Shown here: positions 62,201 to 64,000 of the stretch, one piece after another
Layout of the letters: each line of letters starts with the position of its first letter
Numbering within the stretch: position 1 is the first letter of the stretch
NCBI RefSeq assembly: GCF_030269925.1
Contig: NC_085118.1
Location: 17,295,001-17,359,000, forward strand
Reading direction: 5' to 3'
DNA length: 64,000 bases
Source: Bombyx mori
Taxonomy: Eukaryota > Arthropoda > Insecta > Lepidoptera > Bombycidae
Program-made: the position numbers and the translations under genes
The notes under the pieces: generated by a model
Databases searched by the model: none
Told to the model about the DNA's origin: nothing
The model's input: the letters and a program-made list of their open reading frames with translations, nothing else

Positions 62201-63642
62201 TTAATTGTTTATAAAATATTCACATTAAGTGTCAATGTGTACATTGCAAAATCATATTTTTTTATATTAAAATAACACAATAAAGATCTTTATTTTTTTG
62301 TCCAATTGAAGTTTAACTGGATAGTGCTTTTAATTTTCCACATCTTCTACATCATTTCTGAAAAACACGTTTCATGTAGCTAGTTCTGAAACATTAAACA
62401 TTGAATCCAGTCAGATTGCGACTTCGTATTTTTATAGTTTTCAAAATATTCAATGCAGATATTTTTACGTGCGTTTTAGGTTTATCCCTTAGATTTCTTT
62501 AGGGGCCAATCTATAGTTTTATTTCCTTTCATTTTATAGTTAAGTGGATTGTCTTCATCTTCGTTGCTTGAACTGTAAATCATTTGTTTGTGTTTTATGT
62601 TTTCGTGGCATATTTCTGCTGTATTCTGAAATAGCAGAGTATGGAGGGATAGATTACCCCTAAAGGCACCTATACCCCAAAAAATCAGGGCAACTATCCT
62701 TTGTGATAAGGATAGATGCCCAAATTTTTTGTAAATAAATTATAAACATAATAGCATTTATTTACACCTAGATGCAGACTCAATAAACCAATATATTCAC
62801 GTAGTAAAAAATATAATGGAATTTTACACTAATTATAAAGTTATACCACGCTAAATACTAACCTTTAAATCTTTGACGTGTTCGCGAAATTCCGCGCGGA
62901 GAAAATTACATGCACGAGGAAAACACTTCGTCACCACGCGATTGTCAAATGGTACATAAGGTATAGGGTGACTGTGGTTCTTACTTATTCAATTAATTTT
63001 TTGTCACGAGTGCGGGAAGTTAGGTTTTTAGAATATGAGGCATCTATCCCGCTGCGGCATCTATCCAGGTTTTACCCTAATAGAATAGGTCTGTTAAGGG
63101 CTTTACAATCTCTAGTTTCTGTGTAATTTCTACTAGTAGTAAAGTAAGTTGTAACTATACTGTGACCTTAGAACTTATATCTCAAGGTGGGTGGCGCATT
63201 TACGTTGTAGTTGTCTATGAGATCCAGTTACCACTTAACACCAGGTGGGCTGTGAGCTCGTCCACTCAGTAAAGCAACAACAAAAAAAATACATTATAGC
63301 TAATAGATAAAATTGATTGTAGAGAAACAGTAGTAAAATCTTTAGCGTTGTTAATCACTGAACTAAACATTTGTAGGAATGAACGGTAGCTAAAGTGGCT
63401 AAAATCTGCGAGCTCCTACAAGCCATGTATGCCGTCGTGGAATATATCCGTATTTATTTGTGTAAATTTCCCGGGCGCAGGTACACGGGAAGCGCTACGC
63501 GTACAGGTTCAGTTGGGCGGGTCTGACCGCGGCGTGCCAGGCGCAGGCTCCGGACGCGCCCCCCTACTGGCACTACCTCCCGCCCCCCGGACACCCCCCG
63601 CAACATGTCCACGGGAACATCCACAGCTCGCAGCAGACCTAG
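38245..63642 (+). CDS. Ets21C: ETS-domain transcription factor with PNT domain (Ets21C-like), six exons
   Basis: Exons: 38245-38296, 42004-42146, 42433-42568, 61062-61165, 61337-61483, 63481-63642 (stop TAG). All junctions are GT-AG and phases agree (1,0,1,0,0), giving 247 aa. Exons 2-3 encode a Pointed/SAM domain: [20 protein letters not shown], then [14 protein letters not shown] and [12 protein letters not shown] (about residues 18-90), then a proline-rich linker. The ETS winged helix spans about residues 123-206: [32 protein letters not shown], recognition helix [17 protein letters not shown], and [31 protein letters not shown] followed by KVHGKRYAY is typical of the ERG/FLI/Ets21C class, and the PNT domain argues for Ets21C. 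In Drosophila Ets21C is a stress- and JNK-inducible regulator. The first exon is the least certain part; it is supported by phase, a following GTAATG donor and the upstream TATA-like box. No polyadenylation signal appears before the window end. Confidence 0.85.
38297..39884. other. ETS gene intron 1, left part
   Basis: AT-rich without genes. A short CAT/ACC-type simple repeat ('ccatcataccatacc' style) lies at 39228-39298. Confidence 0.5.
39885..40340 (+). repeat. Dispersed repeat family B, best plus-strand copy
   Basis: About 450 bases, ending in a poly-A run at 40328-40342 (A13 or so), as expected for a LINE or SINE 3' end. Near-identical segments occur at 41015-41295 and, inverted, at 60490-60870. 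Frames at 39849-40100 and 40012-40236 lie within it and are not genes. Confidence 0.65.
41015..41295 (+). repeat. Dispersed repeat family B, second copy
   Basis: Shares 'acggatccatcagatccaat' and 'gggaccccggtaaccgtact' with 39985-40070. A decayed further piece lies at 41690-41840. Confidence 0.65.
42980..43203 (-). mobile_element. Complete short non-autonomous Helitron (224 bp)
   Basis: On the minus strand it begins TCTATACTAATATTATA and ends GGGCGGGTCGCTAG. It is flanked by A before TC and T after CTAG, the A^T insertion rule of Helitrons. The 5' half is shared with 4212-4400 and the 3' end with 57284-57500. It has no coding capacity. Confidence 0.7.
43488..43910 (+). mobile_element. Non-autonomous Helitron, left copy of an inverted pair (423 bp)
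   Basis: Begins A|TCTATATATTAATACGTG and ends in the hairpin GTCGAATTTCGAC followed by CTACTGCGGGACCTCTAG|T. TC start, 3' hairpin, CTAG end and A/T flanks are Helitron hallmarks. The 87-codon frame inside is fortuitous, since its mirror copy is non-coding in the same sense. It lies in ETS gene intron 3. Confidence 0.75.
44056..44478 (-). mobile_element. Non-autonomous Helitron, right copy of an inverted pair (423 bp)
   Basis: Reverse-complement counterpart of 43488-43910 with the same length and termini and only scattered differences. The two copies point tail to tail, separated by 145 bases of unrelated AT-rich DNA. Confidence 0.75.
44725..44732 (+). promoter_or_regulatory. Strong TATA box in ETS intron 3
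   Basis: CAGTATAAAAGCGCGCC, a near-ideal TATA box followed by a GC-rich start-like zone and TGAATGAGCG. It could mark an internal promoter of the ETS gene or a retroelement LTR. No exon is identified downstream. Confidence 0.35.
44880..48770. other. ETS intron 3, central part
   Basis: Nothing coding is recognised. An inverted BMC1-like scrap lies at about 48415-48495. GC-richer islands sit near 46860-46980 and 47580-47830, and their short frames resemble no known protein. Confidence 0.4.
48781..49187. mobile_element. Non-autonomous hAT element (407 bp)
   Basis: The left end is CAGAGGCGGATTATCCGTAG and the inverted right end CAGTGGCGGATTAAAGGTCC. It is flanked by 8-bp direct repeats TTACACGG (48773-48780) and ATACACGG (49188-49195), seven of eight identical. 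The interior is AT-rich and non-coding. Confidence 0.8.
50588..50692 (+). repeat. Dispersed repeat family C copy
   Basis: Contains 'ctgatggtaagtggctaccg' and 'cagagccaagccgctgccta', shared with 52858-52975. The following 50693-50945 looks like further LINE debris, and its 129-codon frame spans the junction and is not a gene. Confidence 0.6.
52400..52600 (-). repeat. Dispersed repeat family B, inverted decayed copy
   Basis: Shares 'gaatctaccaccggatca' and 'gaaaagatccggc' with the 14284 and 60490 copies. Confidence 0.5.
52858..52975 (+). repeat. Dispersed repeat family C copy
   Basis: Starts after a T-rich run (52842-52867), continues 'cagacgagcatacggcccac' and ends 'agccaagccgctgcctac'. Confidence 0.6.
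53213..53625 (+). repeat. BMC1-like LINE 3' end, decayed copy
   Basis: Colinear with 33360-33780 but with many substitutions, for example 'ctggtgttaagtggctcccg' and 'catcgctcgacacaaatgta'. Confidence 0.6.
53948..54192 (+). repeat. BMC1-like LINE 3' end, well-preserved copy
   Basis: From 'ttttttttattgcttagatg' to 'caagaggtcctaccaccagt'. Its end matches that of the copy at 59181-59403. Confidence 0.7.
54250..55510. other. ETS intron 3, unannotated stretch
   Basis: AT-rich; no gene, RNA gene or clear repeat seen. Confidence 0.4.
55516..55738 (+). repeat. BMC1-like LINE 3' end copy with internal deletion
   Basis: Starts 'tttttttattgcttagatgg', lacks the 'tggtgttaagtggttactgg' part, then continues from 'cccatagacc' to 'cggactcaca'. 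Confidence 0.65.
56145..56180. repeat. Short GGC/CGG-rich run
   Basis: GGGCGGGCGGCGGCGGCGGCGGC lies in otherwise AT-rich intron sequence, next to a TATATTGG. It may mark a CpG-rich regulatory patch; no exon is seen. Confidence 0.5.
57284..57500 (+). mobile_element. Short Helitron-type element (217 bp)
   Basis: The 3' end GAAGCGAGGGCGGGTCGCTAG|T is the same as in the 42980-43203 element. The 5' end is placed at TCACTACATAGTATAAAA by analogy and is less sure, because the interior differs from the other copies. Confidence 0.55.
59181..59403 (+). repeat. BMC1-like LINE 3' end copy
   Basis: From 'cgtgggtggacgagctcacg' to 'cggactcacaagaggtacca'; 5' truncated. Confidence 0.7.
59500..60280 (+). pseudogene. 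Mariner transposase relic, full-length but decayed
   Basis: Reading across frames gives [12 protein letters not shown] (catalytic D region), [16 protein letters not shown] and [14 protein letters not shown] (the third catalytic region), in the right order for a mariner transposase. Several stops and frameshifts exclude activity. The 60030-60110 part closely matches the relic at 2450-2600. Confidence 0.75.
60490..60870 (-). repeat. Dispersed repeat family B, inverted long copy
   Basis: Inverse of 39890-40260, including 'gaagatccggcgagaaactc' and 'ccgaatcctgatcacgcagg' on the opposite strand. It ends about 190 bases before exon 4 of the ETS gene. Confidence 0.65.
61649..63077. mobile_element. 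1.43-kb TA-flanked DNA element with repeated GGATAGATGCC motifs
   Basis: The left end is GGGTAAAGCCGAGATAGATG and the inverted right end GGGTAAAACCTGGATAGATG, each flanked by TA. The motif GATAGATGCC recurs at about 61661, 61837, 61890, 61910 and 62710. A GATAGTTGCC variant lies near 61857 (its inverse near 62690), and two inverted copies lie at 63040-63068. The interior is very AT-rich with no transposase frame. It lies wholly in the last intron of the ETS gene. Superfamily inferred from the TA flanks only. Confidence 0.7.
63148..63287 (-). repeat. BMC1-like LINE 3' end, inverted fragment
   Basis: Inverse of 33365-33500; ends 'agctcgtccactcagtaaagc' on the plus strand. It lies about 190 bases before the last ETS exon. 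Confidence 0.65.
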
Positions 63643-64000
63643 CAACATCACTCGACTTTTGTTCACCTCTATTTTGTAGTTGGAACAAGTTTTGTGTTAC
63701 TCGCAAGTGATTCACTACAGTTTACAACCAGATTTAGCAAAAATGTGTTTCGTTGCTAATGCTTTGTTTTTGTAAGGCGATGTGCACACGTACTGTACTG
63801 TGTATTGGCAGCTAATCTCTGCAGACAGCTAGCTAAACGAAAACTGGAAGCACGGGTGCTTTGTGTTCACTGGATACACGTCAAGAACATATGATTAAAT
63901 GGTTTCCCGAGAGTTAAAATTATTCGTTCAATGCAGAGGCTAAGTTTTATCTCTATTGATATCGGTTACGTGGTCGTAATCAATTTAATTTTCCATCCGA
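63643..64000 (+). other. 3' untranslated region of the ETS gene (incomplete)
   Basis: Follows the TAG at 63640-63642. No AATAAA or ATTAAA signal with convincing context is seen, so the transcript probably continues past the window. Confidence 0.5.

Noticed and set aside
1..64000. tRNA, rRNA and other structured RNA genes
   Set aside because: No cloverleaf with A and B box elements or other conserved RNA was recognised by eye. A covariance-model scan would be needed to exclude short ones.

Overview
The window looks like nuclear DNA of a moth, most likely the silkworm (Bombyx mori) or a close relative. The reasons are intron-split metazoan genes with GT/AG junctions, AT-rich intergenic DNA, and many dispersed repeats of the type I recall from Bombyx (BMC1-like LINE tails, mariner relics, short Helitrons). 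The species call is inference; no alignment was run.

Layout from left to right. (1) MRPS21, mitochondrial ribosomal protein S21, + strand, two exons (910-1653). (2) oaf, the secreted out-at-first protein, - strand, six exons (9182 down to 2843); its last intron holds a 3.3-kb hAT-like transposon with a perfect 8-bp target duplication and nested insertions. (3) WDR26, a CTLH/GID ubiquitin-ligase subunit, + strand, ten coding exons (10163-18900), divergent from oaf across about 1 kb. (4) A 9.03-kb tandem array (18855-27886) that begins inside the last coding exon of WDR26. It holds 95 near-identical copies of about 90-99 bp, each carrying the final 46 coding bases of WDR26 with its stop codon plus a C-rich linker. 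(5) TRAPPC4, a TRAPP vesicle-tethering subunit, - strand, four exons (31526 down to 30212), convergent with WDR26. (6) A transposon-rich stretch. (7) An ETS transcription factor with a Pointed (PNT) domain, probably Ets21C, + strand, six exons over 25 kb (38245-63642), with an 18.5-kb third intron full of Helitron, hAT, mariner and LINE debris.

All five genes reconstruct with consistent intron phase and give proteins of 96, 283, 548, 217 and 247 aa. The first four are close to my recollection of the human family members (WDR26 has a shorter N-terminus). The genes are unrelated in pathway, so this is ordinary eukaryotic neighbourhood rather than an operon.

The outstanding feature is the WDR26-derived array: a coding-exon end amplified 95-fold in the gene's own 3' region. 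It shows higher-order duplication (a block repeated at an offset of 3804-3805 bp, with diagnostic variants carried along) and a strong splice acceptor just beyond it. Other points of interest are two 423-bp Helitrons in tail-to-tail inversion, a 1.43-kb TA-flanked element with repeated GGATAGATGCC motifs, and several precisely bounded non-autonomous transposons.
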